Below, in pieces: positions 13,085 to 23,959 of a stretch of DNA of 64,000 bases. This DNA is from Sclerodactyla briareus (taxonomy: Eukaryota > Echinodermata > Holothuroidea > Dendrochirotida > Sclerodactylidae): contig JAODTK010001776.1 of the NCBI GenBank assembly GCA_026419785.1, positions 346,114 to 410,113 of the forward strand. Direction: 5' to 3'. A program made the position numbers and the translations under genes. How positions within the stretch are numbered: position 1 is the stretch's first letter; every line of letters begins with the position of its first letter. The notes under the pieces are model-generated. The model was not told where the DNA came from, did not search any database, and saw nothing but the letters and a program-made list of their open reading frames with translations.

Positions 13085-15245
13085 ATTTTAATCAATTGTT
13101 GACAGATAGTTTAATTAATAGATAGATAGGGGGGAAAAAAAAAATTTTAGACCTGCAGGATCACATCACTCACTCAGCACAGCTGGGGTAGCTAAAAATG
13201 ACCTTCTGTGGCCCTCACCATTTGGCGTCTAAGAACACCCTAATGTGAAAATTTTGTATAGCACGGTAAGGGAAATTCATTTTTCAAATCATGCTCCCGC
13301 AATTATAGGCCCAATTCGCATGACATAGAGGAGGCTAAGGTGAACTTCATTCTAATTTGCAAAGTTCACTTTTATTTATTTATTGGAATGGCCATCTGGA
13401 AATAATACGATTGCATTTAATTAATGAATAATTAAAAGGAATTGCTAGGCTGATAGCATTGAGATCGCAAGAACATAGAGTGATAAGGTGGTGAATTCAT
13501 ACTAATGCTTTCAAGTTTATTTCTGAATTATCACAGGAAAAATAGCCATCTAAGAGATCACGTTGCGTGGCAACTAAAGGTGCAGCTTCGATGAAATTCA
13601 TTTTAATTGTAAATTTCATTCTTATTTACTTAATGAAAAATGGCAACCATGATTTCTGTTTTTCAGCTATGTCGATGAGATCTCGCAACTTGTCGACCTC
13701 CCGAGGTTTGCAGTTTTTAACGGAACTCCGTGGATGTAGACTATATGTTTGTTTCAGTCGTTGTTAACAGTAGTTTACTGTGTATATGGTTACTATTCAT
13801 ACATGGACAATATATAAGCCTACCGTATGTAGTATGTGCTGTCCCATATACGGGCATTCCACAGTATGGGGTACAATTAGTGACCTTGGAAGAAAATTTT
13901 TCAATCCCTGTTTCTCTCATTTTAAGACATATTATGTGGATAGTTGCTACTTGCCTCAATTATGCGTATAAAGAATAGCACAATAACCATGTCAGTACTG
14001 TTTGGTACAAAGTAGCAACTCACGTACGTCACATGGAACGGAACAAATAATGTTAAAACTGGGGAATATCACATATCTGAAAAAAGTTTTCTCAACAAAA
14101 TCAAGACTAGTGTAACATTTGAGGAACCAACTATATTTTCTTTCCCAAATACGGCATCACCACTGTATGCATAAAATGACATCCCTGGGACTCCAATGTA
14201 CGATGTAACCTTGGACGGACTTTCTCCCCTACCTAATGTGATTCTGTTGCTGGCGAAACAAATGGTCAGATCAAATAAAGCCGATCAAAAATGGGTTCAT
14301 TTTAGCACAATTGTTCATGCTGAAGTAGAATTTTGAAAATCCTTGACATTTTTTGGCAACGTATGTAACATGGGGCGGACAATTTTACTGCGTGACGGAC
14401 GGACCGGGCGGACACTATACTACCTCCTCTGCGATGTTAAATGTTATCAATTCAACACTTCTGTTGTCATTATAAGACAGAAACTGTTCTAAGCGACAAC
14501 TACATTCAAAAGTTTACTTTGGAATTCCTCCAGAAAAATTATTTAGATATTCCATATGTTACCTACGTTAAATTGTGTGGACAGGGACATTCTTACAACT
14601 TATTAGCGCAAGTATTTACCCTTCCGTGGATTTTGGTTTGAGCAATAAAGGTTCAATGTTATTAAACAAAGTGCTGGGTTCAACAGAAAGAAGGGCAGGT
14701 GAATGCGCGCGTGTAACATGTTGGACGGACACTGTACATACTTACATGTACAAACAAGTGTCCTGTAGGAAGCCTTCCTATATCCGCATTGATATCTCAT
14801 TTGAAGAGTTTTTTTTTATTTTCAATTTTCAAGTAATAAAGCCTAATAGGACTGTGAGCGGTGGTGCCCTTTTCTTGACATGTCAGAAAATTCCTGAGCA
14901 ATTGATGTCACAAATAAGGATCTTTATATCATGCAGAAATAAAGATAAAATCTCCCCAAAATAAAAATGCATGTAAAAAAATTGCCAATATTGTTTTTAA
15001 TATCTTTTTGACCTGTAACATCGATTTTAGCAACATGTCCACGTATATTTTATAGTCATAATTTACTGAGTTACCTTCACTCAAACATTATGACATCATT
15101 TGTACCCCATACTTGGAAAGGCCCAAATGGAAACTACCCAGTTTAACAATCGACAAAAACGCACCCTGCGTTCGTTTTCGACGGAGCTGAGGTGGAGGTC
15201 AGTTTAGGACATTGAGCTATTATAATAACTGAGAGAGGCAATGGC
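13085..15245. other. No gene recognised
   Basis: AT-rich sequence with scattered open frames of 60-130 codons on both strands and no recognisable domain or exon structure. A CAAGTTCACTTTTATTTATTT-like phrase near 13365 recurs near 13612, 23148 and 23330, so part of this is an old dispersed repeat. Confidence 0.45.
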
Positions 15246-15251
15246 GGCCTG

Positions 15252-15677
15252 AAGGGCCGGTCACACTATAACGATTTCTATCGTTCTGCTACACGATCTT
15301 TTTAGATTTCAGTCTGAACAGGAAGAGAGGGTCTGTGTGGTAACAATTGTCATGAATACTAGTACATTATCACAATACCTTCTCAAGATCGAAAGTGTTC
15401 GAAAAAAACCCTCATTCCTAAATGACGTCATATCGAAAAATGGTAAAAGTCGTACGATAAACTGTTCGGCTCAACGATAAATACAAATTATGTGATTAAC
15501 AAAACGCCGGGAAGGGCTTTTCCACATTGGAATGGTTTGGCAAATAGCGAATCAAGTCCTCCATCCATGTGGCAGGGGTTTCAGCCGTCATATTGATAGG
15601 CCCGGTATTAATCGGCCTGAACCATAATATCGGATCGTTGCACGACACGATATCGTTATAGTGTGACCGGCCCTTTA
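15252..15677. mobile_element. MITE with near-perfect terminal inverted repeats
   Basis: The left end reads AGGGCCGGTCACACTATAAC followed by GAT. The right end is its exact reverse complement (ATCGTTATAGTGTGACCGGC followed by CCT). That gives 23 bp perfect ends around a ~424 bp element with no coding frame longer than 68 codons. Inner sequence repeats ACGAT-type words. The flanking 8 bases (GCGGCCTG and TATGCTTG) match at only four positions, so the target duplication and superfamily are uncertain. P-like or hAT-like non-autonomous elements are possible. Confidence 0.85.
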
Positions 15678-16435
15678 TGCTTGTAACTAATTGAAGATTC
15701 AAATATCCCCGTGCGAGCTACACTGGAGAACAAGCCATCGCTTCGTATGTGTAACATCGTATCAGCAACATAAAGTTTGTGTTGCTCTAACCTCAAATTG
15801 CAGGAAAGCTGCGGAGACGGATTCTAGGTAACTAGAGCCAGTATGTGTGCATGTAGTATCAAATCAAGGAGTACAATCGCCTTCCATTATCCAGCACAGA
15901 TGGGAGCCATTCCTCCCTTCTAGGCTAAGGTAGGGCACTTGCTACCAAACGTCGGTTGAACAGGCCTTGCTTGGACAAGCGAAATTACAAAAACACGACG
16001 TATTGTTTATCCACAGTATTCTTATGAGCGTCGATTGAGTAGGCCCATAGTCGCGTCAGTTTTTTTAGTCGAAAAATCGTATTTTTTTATATTTTTTATC
16101 CACACTACATCAATGAAAAACAAGAAATATCTCGAGACTCATACCAATCTCTGAAATAATCGCTAAACACCCGCTGCTGGCAACTTTTACGTTAGTAGTT
16201 TTCGTTTTGTCACTTTTTTTTATTGTTTGAGTTATCCGACCATGCAAGCTGTCTGTTATTTCGAACCAATGGATGGCTAGCAGGCTAGTATAGAGTCAGA
16301 CAGTCGACCATCAGAAAACAGTATTTGCAATGATGGAGAGCTGGGGGTTTGTAGAAAGAAAATAAATAATAGGTCCAATAACGGGCCACGGCCTTCACGA
16401 CCTGGTGATAATAGTATCATAGCCGAGCGAATGCT

Positions 16436-16560
16436 TGATATATATATCTATATATATATTATAGTATACCAAATATATATATATATAGATTATATTATAT
16501 ATATATATATATATATAATCTATATATATATATATATATATAATAGATATATATTATATA
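16436..16560. repeat. TA-rich microsatellite
   Basis: Nearly pure (TA)n with occasional TAGATTATA interruptions. The exact length is not trustworthy in a draft assembly. It flanks the block at 16561-16740 on the left. Confidence 0.95.
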
Positions 16561-16738
16561 TCTCACTTTTCTGTGGTCACTGCACTGACGAAGGACTCGT
16601 ATGTTCCCGAAAGCTCTGCATCCAAAACATATCGGCTGTTTTACTCACATTTTTCCTAGCTCAATCGCTATTCGCATCTAATTCGAGATCCAGCCATACA
16701 TTTACGTAGCATTTAGCATTGTTGTTTTCAGTTTTGCC

Positions 16739-16740
<2 letters not shown>
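16561..16740 (+). mobile_element. Candidate Penelope-like retroelement end between TA arrays
   Basis: A 180 bp island of complex sequence sits exactly between two TA arrays. It contains CACTGACGAAGGACTCGTAT, then GTTCCCGAAAGCTCTGCATC. The CTGANGA...CGAAA arrangement is that of the hammerhead ribozyme core, which is known from the ends of Penelope-like elements. Here stem II would be only about three base pairs (GGA/TCC), and I cannot place a clear cleavage site. Insertion of such elements into or beside TA repeats is common. No coding sequence is attached. An unrelated dispersed repeat is the alternative. Confidence 0.35.
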
Positions 16741-16774
<34 letters not shown>

Positions 16775-16846
16775 ATATTAGATATATATATATATATAGA
16801 TTATATATATATATATATATAATATATATATATATATTATATATAG

Positions 16847-16890
<44 letters not shown>

Positions 16891-16912
16891 TATATATATA
16901 ATATATATATTC
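16741..16912. repeat. TA-rich microsatellite
   Basis: (TA)n with short TAGATATTAGA interruptions, the right-hand partner of the array at 16436-16560. It separates the retroelement-like block from the receptor gene. Confidence 0.95.
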
Positions 16913-17011
16913 ATGAAAGTAGCGAATTTCCTGGGGTCCCCCACCCCCGGGGGGGTGGCGAGTTCAGCCTATGCTATGTTTGGACAATCCCTCCAAAGTT
17001 TTAAAGCCACA

Positions 17012-17890
17012 TCCCTAGTAACTCACCCGTTTTCCGCAGGCAGCAGCCGATGTGGACATAGTCACATTGGACACGACATAGAACTGGGCCTCTCATTCTT
17101 CCCATGTTCAGGTTCCGGGCGTTCCTCCTGACGAATATCAAAATATTTGACGTAACAGACGTTATAACAAACAGTGGGACCGGGAACAACCCTGCCCGCT
17201 TGGATTGACGTCATTAAGTCTGCGTGCTGTCAGGTCGGGGGGCAGGGTGACTCCGAAGAGAGGAGTCGCTGCACGTCTTGTACTGGGGATTCTATCCGAG
17301 GCGCCGATACCGCGAGGGAGGGGACGACGATATGCAGAATGATATCAGCCAAATGGCCGCTACCCAGACGACCATCACTGCCGGTTTGTGAAACTTCCTG
17401 AAGAGAGACATACGCGTGATGAGGATCTGACCGACTGAGAGATATCGACGCCAGGGTGTTTAACACGCTGGCCGCCAGGCTGACGAGAAGGACACCAGCG
17501 GCGACGGCCGCACGCGAGAGGAGAGGGGTTAGGCTCGGACCTTCCCGCCCAGCATGGCGGTTGATGTTCCAGGGAAGGGTGAGGCAGGTCAAGAGTGTCA
17601 GCGACCGCGAGGTTCGACACGAAGACGTTGGTGACCACGTCTGGAGTTTTCGAGAGAGACCTCACGGCTGAGAATGGGAGCGCGTCGCAAGACGCCCAAA
17701 ACGAAGACCACTGCGAACAAGAAAGCAATGATGACACGCTGATGTTGAGACTCGAACACAAACTTGTACTCCTCGTCTTCACCCAGATGCAATTGGGGTA
17801 ACGCTGGACAAGTTGAAGAGTATTTAAATCCTGGGAATGTTCAGTGTAATATGCAGTGTAATATCGGTCAAAACAGGAAGACCCCTTCAT
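17012..17890 (-). pseudogene. Class A G-protein-coupled receptor, N-terminus to TM5, broken frame
   Basis: Read on minus, pieces in three frames follow one another in the order of a rhodopsin-type receptor. A short N-terminus starts at Met near 17890. TM1 (HQRVIIAFLFAVVFVLGVL) lies near 17744-17688. Loop 1 and TM2 carry the hallmark NVFVSNLAVAD (to ~17597), continued in another frame by LLTCLTLPWNIN. TM3 ends SVLNTLASISLSR, where the Arg sits at the DRY position. The ICL2/TM4 segment contains FRKFHKPAVMVVWVAAIWLI. ECL2 has a lone Cys. TM5 is FPVPLFVITSVTSNILIFV with its conserved Pro. At least four frame changes and one stop interrupt it. The usual TM1 Asn and the Cys at the top of TM3 are not visible in frame. 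A GTGAGT donor-like site follows near 17020, so TM6-TM7 may lie in another exon; I did not find one before or after the TA arrays. Ligand and subfamily are unknown. It may be a real gene with assembly errors or a decayed copy. Confidence 0.72.
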
Positions 17891-17904
17891 GACGAGCGGC
17901 AACT

Positions 17905-19485
17905 TATGATGCCTGTATTGTGTTATATCAATATCGACAAGCGACGGTGGGCAGGATTGCGTTCAACATATTTTACTGTGTGTGAGGATTCGTATCGGCT
18001 ATACGATACGTATTGAGATGGTGATAAGATTCGAAGTAGTGACCAGTCACTGAAGAGACATTCGGCCAGACGAAAGAATCCTTCACACAGATTAGTTTAG
18101 AGACCACGAATAACTTATCGCTTCCCGCGGACCTGGTGCCGATGACTGCAAGACCGAATCATATACATTTACGCAAGGTTTTGAGCAGTTTCAATGCAGT
18201 CTAGAGCTAGGTGAAACCCAGATGGTTGAATGAGTAGTGTTGTGTGTAACAGAGGAATCCCTATCCGTATATGCAATCGAAGCCGGCGAATGGTCAGTTT
18301 GGTCGGACCGAACTTAAGTTGCGAAGAAGAAACACCAAATTAATACTGCATTGTCATCGGTCCGTTGTACTAAACGATTCGCCCTGGTTCGGTGGCAGAT
18401 TGACACCAACTACTAGACAGTAGGCAGACACGCATATTATAAAAAGGCAAACAATTGCAACTTGAAGTTGAAACGAAATCCGGCTCTTCGTGCTCGAAAA
18501 TTACACGATACATGGCGGATCTAAGGTACATGAGCACACCCCCCCCAATATCATAACATAAAAGACCGCCAGTCTGTTTTTAAACTCGGACTCCATAGCA
18601 TAATACATATTCGTGTTACCGCGCTGTGGGAGACCATCCAACCGTACAGATATCGTGAATAGTGCCTCAATGCAATAAGCAATATATCGTATTCTCTAAT
18701 AACTGTGGTTGCTTACTCAGCTATGGAGCAAGGTTGCTGTCGACCCGAAGAATGAAGGGAAGAATGAAGGGTGGTAGTCGAAGGGACTGTGAATCACGCT
18801 GAGCCAGCCGGCGACGACTCACTGCGCCGAGCAGTGAATATCAGCTTTCTGAACAGCATGCGCGCTCAGATTTTCGTTTATCGCTGTATTATAACATTAT
18901 CCACAGCATAATTAATCCTAGCTGTAGTTCAATAATCACCCGTCATCAGCGACCTAACCACGGGGAGCCGATCGCCTTTTTTCATTCAACTTTGGGGTCT
19001 ATCCATGCAGATTTCTGAAGAACTTTCCATTTCGTCTGAAAATTATGGTTAGGGTATAAAAATAGGCTAGGGTTCGGAAGGCATCGGGTAAGCCATGCAT
19101 AGCCTGGACGTCAGAAGAGAAAATATCTTTCAAGTCGGGAGACAGCGTTTCGGAATAGGAGGGGTCTAATTCCCATAATTATGATTGGTCTGTTCTGTAT
19201 GATTCGCTTTTACTAGATGAAAAATATCGGTAGTAGCGGCCGGGTTATTGGTAGAGTCATAATAATGTAGAGAGCTGCTGCTGAGCGCCAAACCTTCATG
19301 ACACCCTACACATGCTATATACAGCCCGTTCGATTCCTGTCGTGTCTCCCGGGCTCTCTGTCACCTTCCTCTGGTAGCTGAAATGACTCACGACAGTGCC
19401 AGGAAAGATTTTGGTGAGGGGCAACGGCAAAGAGGACGATTTTACCGTCTTACCCAGAGCTGCCAGAAAGAATTTCGCGATTATT
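17905..19485. other. No gene recognised
   Basis: The region upstream of the receptor on its strand. It holds no supported exon, tandem array or RNA. A TATA-like or other core promoter element could not be assigned with any confidence. GGAAGAATGAAGGGAAGAATGA near 18755 is a small direct repeat. Confidence 0.45.
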
Positions 19486-19489
19486 ACAT

Positions 19490-19620
19490 GTCCAGTGGCG
19501 TAGCCGGGGGGGGGGGTAGAAAGGGGGATGGGGGTTTTCAGAGGAGTCGAAGGCTCAAAAACGGGAAATGAAGGAGGGAAAGGGGGAGTGGAAGGAGAAT
19601 TAAACCGAGACAAAATAGTG
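19490..19620 (+). repeat. GGCGTAGCC-plus-G-run repeat end and purine-rich tail
   Basis: CCAGTGGCGTAGCC followed by a run of 12 G and then about 100 purine-rich bases. GTGGCGTAGCC next to a G run is one form of the recurring repeat end in this window (compare minus strand 51055-51090). No frame here is credible. Confidence 0.5.
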
Positions 19621-20989
19621 GGAAAGATGAAAAAAAAAAATCAGTAAAGTTGGGAATAAATTGCATAATCGCGAAAATGAGTGGGCTAAAAATTTGCATT
19701 GAGAGCGATGGGGTTATGGTGAGGGAAGAGGAAGCGTGCTTCTTCGACGCCCTCATAAAGTTATAGTGGTCAGGGCACCTAAGGTCAGTGCTCGGCAAAT
19801 TTCATTCCCGAGTGGACACACCCGGGAATGCGAGTTGCGAATGCGACCGGATTTAACAGTTTGAGTGTTTACCAAGAATTGCTTGATATTGGTCGTGTGG
19901 TTTTGATAAGTTTTGTACCGTCGCGATCAAGTTGTGCTAACATGCGGACAACACCCGACTGTAACAAGGACTCGGTCGTGTCGTGTTTGACCAGCGTGTG
20001 GTAGCCTTCACGCTAGCTCAATTGTAATGTGTGTACATGTTTGTGTATGCGAGAGTGTGTCACGCCTGCCTGCGCTGCTAGCGGGATATTTTGTGTATAA
20101 TATTGGGGTTGAGTTCACTCGATTTGATAAGATTTTGAGCCCGGAGCCCAATTTTATTTCATCTTACTATATAAGAACTAGGTGACAGGTTGCCCGTTCA
20201 CTCCAACTGACTAAATTCGCTGCATAACATGTTTATGCTAATTATTCAGTATAACTTTGTGGTCATGGTCCATATTCTGTCCCGAGAAATTGAAACATAG
20301 ATTCGGGGTCACTGAAGGTCATTTAATATTAAGTTATTTATTCACCAAAGTCAGTCAACATGGGGAGTAATGGTTACCAGGGTATCGTACGCGACGTACA
20401 TGCTGGCAACCCTCCCCCCTCCCCCCACTGATAGCTGCATTAAACTTGAGGGAGGCCGGCGGTGGCGTAATCCTCCACCCAGCAATCTCCCCCGCCATTT
20501 TCCAGTTGACAGTGTTGGCAGACAACATGCTGCCGCCACCAAGAAGTGCAGTTACGCAGGAATTAGGCAAGTAGGTTTACTCTGGCCTCACGACGGCTCA
20601 ATGGAATAAATGCGTATAGACCACCTTTCCCACGCCTACCGTCTTCCACACATGAAATTGATGAGAATTTCTGCTTAGGCCGTTAGGACTCTATTATCAA
20701 AAAAAAAACAGTGATTCCTCGACTCTTTTCTGAACCTGATGTCCAGACACCAAAAAGATTGGGATAACGTACCAGCTCACAAGAACAGAACCATCTTGGA
20801 GAAGAACATAAAAGAGCTTCCAGTGTACGGTATGTAATAAGGAAGCCCACATGATATTTTCTCTGATTGGACGAAAACTTCTCGAATTCCATGTTACATG
20901 TTACGTATAAGACTGACATCTAGTGACTTCGGATGATCGGATTGAGTCGGGAGCTAATCTCAAACACTTTGTTGTTACATCACGGGAGG

Positions 20990-21200
20990 ATCCTCCACCC
21001 CAAATTTATTTTATCGCATTTGGACTTATGTCATGTTCCACAATGGATTTCGGGACTGGACCTATGACTGACCCAAAAAACAGTAGTGGTCATGTAATTA
21101 AATTTGGGAAGGCACATACCAAGTATGACCCTCATCAACTCGGACTGATTAGAGGTTGTATTTTACAAGCCGTGTTACACGCACGCACACACAACACACT
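20990..21200 (+). repeat. Copy of the CATGTACTCATCATGGG-type repeat, truncated
   Basis: ACCTATGACTGACCCAAAAA, a GGCACATACCAAGTATGACC block, TCATCAACTCGGACTG, and TTACAAGCCGTGTTACACGC match the order of blocks at 40545-40670 and 35050-35165. After the CA-rich stretch it runs into the CATA microsatellite instead of the usual end, so the copy is truncated or expanded there. Confidence 0.65.
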
Positions 21201-21312
21201 GACATACACGCATGCACACATACACGTCATACGTACATGCATACATACATACATACATACATACATACATACATACATACATACATACATAAATACACAT
21301 AGCGCATACTAC
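21180..21312 (+). repeat. CA-rich and (CATA)n microsatellite
   Basis: A CACGCACACACAAC stretch grades into about 14 CATA units at 21236-21290. It lies where the CA-rich tail of the dispersed repeat would be, suggesting that it arose from that tail. Confidence 0.9.
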
Positions 21313-21641
21313 AGCGCATACTAACTATAGCCGCCCTGATGAGGGGTACCAGCCTAGTAACTTGTTAGCGCAAGGGCGATCGGAGCTCCGAGCTTGCCGG
21401 CGGCGTTCCTGTATAACGTGCGCCCAGCGGGGAATTGGCCACCCATTGACACGACGCGCACAGAGCGTGACAGCATAGCTCTTTATGAGACATGGCTCGC
21501 GGAAGCCTACTGTTGAGTTTCGTGTTCACATGCTCTCACGTACGCTATAAGGTCGTCCGCCGTACACATATATTCATACATACATGCATACATAACCTTA
21601 GCATGTACGTAGAAATACTCGCAGACGTCACAGGCGATTCC

Positions 21642-22140
21642 CGGCTCTGACCGCTGCGACCCCCATCACTCCGGCTGACGACGTGGGGCCCGTGGTGAGC
21701 CTCAGGGACTGCGCCAGGTTCAGCCTGCGGTCGCTCGAGCGCGACGTTTCCCGCTCCATACAAACGCAAAGGTTATTGCAAATGTCTGGGCCCCGCGTGA
21801 GACGGCGCACGGGGAACGCCAGCCACTTCTTGAAATAAACATTCACTGCTATAAGGCAGTGAATGTACGTACATGCACCGTCGGCAGTTCAGCAAACTTA
21901 CACACTATGCGCGCGCACACACACCAGCACTTAAAACACGCATGTGGAAACTTTTGCCCACCCACTGTGCGCCCCAGGACAGGATCAGCCTGCGAGTGCT
22001 CCAGCGTGACCCCCCCCCCCCCTCTCCACGTGACGATGTCCCGGTAAGCGCACCTAAGTCTCGGTTCCGCTAGGGGAGGGGGCAACCGGGGCCGCTCGCA
22101 GCCGTGCTCAGAAACGAATACCCCCCTCACCCCGGCAGTG
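21642..22140. repeat. GC-rich duplicated block with a perfect hairpin
   Basis: GGTTCAGCCTGCGGTCGCTCGAGCGCGAC near 21718 and GGATCAGCCTGCGAGTGCTCCAGCGTGAC near 21981 are diverged copies, each inside a GC-rich block in an otherwise AT-rich region. Between them CATTCACTGC and GCAGTGAATG form a perfect 10 bp hairpin (21840-21865). GGCAGTGAATG appears again at 22133 next to a CA microsatellite. I do not recognise the family. Confidence 0.55.
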
Positions 22141-22555
22141 AATGCACACACACACACGCACATGTAGTCCCCGTCAATGAAAAAAAAATGGTCTCAAAAT
22201 ACAACAACACGGCGCTACCTGTTTTCAATATGCTCGGTGGCCATCTCCTGTTTGCAGGACAAAACGATAGAGGATTGTGACAGGAGACGCAGTTACCTAA
22301 ATTAGGAGAGATTGTTGCTATAAAAGAAGTGATGGCCCATTCAACTAATTGCGTTTTCCGATTCACTTTCATGCTAGAGAAAGGTTACCGCACCGTTACT
22401 GACTATCCAGATTGCTCACATTGATGAGTAGACTTAGGACTGTGCCAGCTGAGTCGTCCTACCCTCCTCTCTTCACTCAGACAGTCACCCCACTCAGACA
22501 ACGACCTTATTCGTGTCCTGTTGAGGGTTCGAAGCTGACCAAGGTAGTATCCAGG

Positions 22556-22660
22556 TATGATAATAATAATCTACATGCTTATATAGCCCTTTCCCACGTC
22601 GTAGACGTTCTCAAAGCGCTTTACAGATATTACCCGATCACAGGTTCCCATTATCGCCTG
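22556..22660 (+). repeat. ATAATAATAAT...TATATAGC...AAAGCGCTTTACA repeat
   Basis: ATGATAATAATAATCTACAT, GCTTATATAGCCCTTTCCCAC and CTCAAAGCGCTTTACAGATA match a short dispersed element I have seen widely in animal genomes, usually as TATATAGCGCTTT...CAAAGCGCTTTACA. The two GCGCTTT words are partly palindromic. It is non-coding. Confidence 0.6.
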
Positions 22661-23659
22661 AGCGCCTGGACGAGAAAGTGCGAGCTAATGCATCAAACTT
22701 TGCGTAAATTACACGCTGGATCCCCCTGATCATGTGGGTTTTTTTGTTCTACTGATGGAAATGTGTTCATCATACATGACAGCCTCTCGGGGGTTCCCAA
22801 ATGGCGGTCCGCCAGATATGCAATCCGGCACACCATATTAATACCAAGTTAGGAAGAATATGTTCAGGTGTTTTTCAGACAAGAAAAGATAGGAATCATT
22901 AACGACGTTCATAAATGCTGGAAAACGTCAATGCATGTATTAAATGTCACGATCAATAAATACCAAAATCACTTTCGGTCAATTAATATCGTGACCATTA
23001 TATTTTTCCAGGCTATAGGATTATTTTTTATATTAATGCATATCTAAACTAACGTTGCAACCCCCAAATATCCCTCCATTTACAATTTTCTGCTACATGA
23101 ACATAGTGAGGCTAAGGTGGGGGGGGGATCTTCATCCATTTGTAAAGTTAACTTTCAATTTATTCATTGCAAATGGCCATCTGGGATCACGTATTTGGCA
23201 TTTATTAATGATTATTCAAAAAAGAATTCCTCGCGGCGCGGTAACCATGGTAACCGCTCTGCTTTTCATAGGTATATTATCGTAACCACAAACTGTTGAC
23301 TGAAGTAAAATTCCTTTTTTCCGAATTCAAGTTTATTTTTCAATGTTTTTTAATGAAAAATTACCACTGGAGGCTCCATTTGGCACGGGAGAACACCTTT
23401 AAATTCGAGCACGCAGTCGGTGGCACACTAATTTATTTCACATACTGGTTCTGGCCCAGCTGAAAAACATCATTGGAACCTCCCTGGTGAATCCCCCGTG
23501 AGTGCATAAATAAAGAGGTGTAAAGAAGTGAATTGTAGGTAGCCAGAAGCCTATCACCTGAATATATTTCGAGCTAAGCCTATCAACTGATATTTTCGAG
23601 AAGATCTTCCGGAATAAAAAAAATTGGTCCTCAGAGATCATGTATGTATGCATCAATGT

Positions 23660-23772
23660 GTATTATATATATATATTATATATATAATCTAATTATATAT
23701 ATATCATAAAATTTAAAATATTAAAAATTGAAAAATTAAAAAACGAAAAAAATAATATATATATATATATTA
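23660..23772. repeat. TA-rich microsatellite
   Basis: TATATATA blocks flank a short A/T-rich core (AAAATTTAAAATATTAAAAA). Its length is unreliable. Confidence 0.9.
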
Positions 23773-23814
23773 TGTTGTGGTTGGGTGTGTACATGTGTGG
23801 TGAAGAATGTCCTT

Positions 23815-23935
23815 GATTGGATGTATCACCGAAGAAAGACGAGGGTATATTCTCAGGACCGACCAACGCGGATCGAATCCTGTCTCTCGTGGTAGCTCCA
23901 ACAACTGAGCTAATAACACGCAGTACAAATTAGCT
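23815..23935 (-). repeat. tRNA-like sequence, probable SINE head
   Basis: On minus, TTAGCTCAGTTGTTGGAGCT is a good A-box and D-arm, and AGGATTCGATCCGCG downstream is a good B-box and T-arm. The spacer is too short for a normal anticodon arm, so this is not a working tRNA. A tRNA-derived SINE or a decayed tRNA pseudogene fits. No A-rich 3' tail was identified within the next 100 bases. Confidence 0.5.
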
Positions 23936-23959
23936 TCCCATTGGGTTGAAATTTGCACT

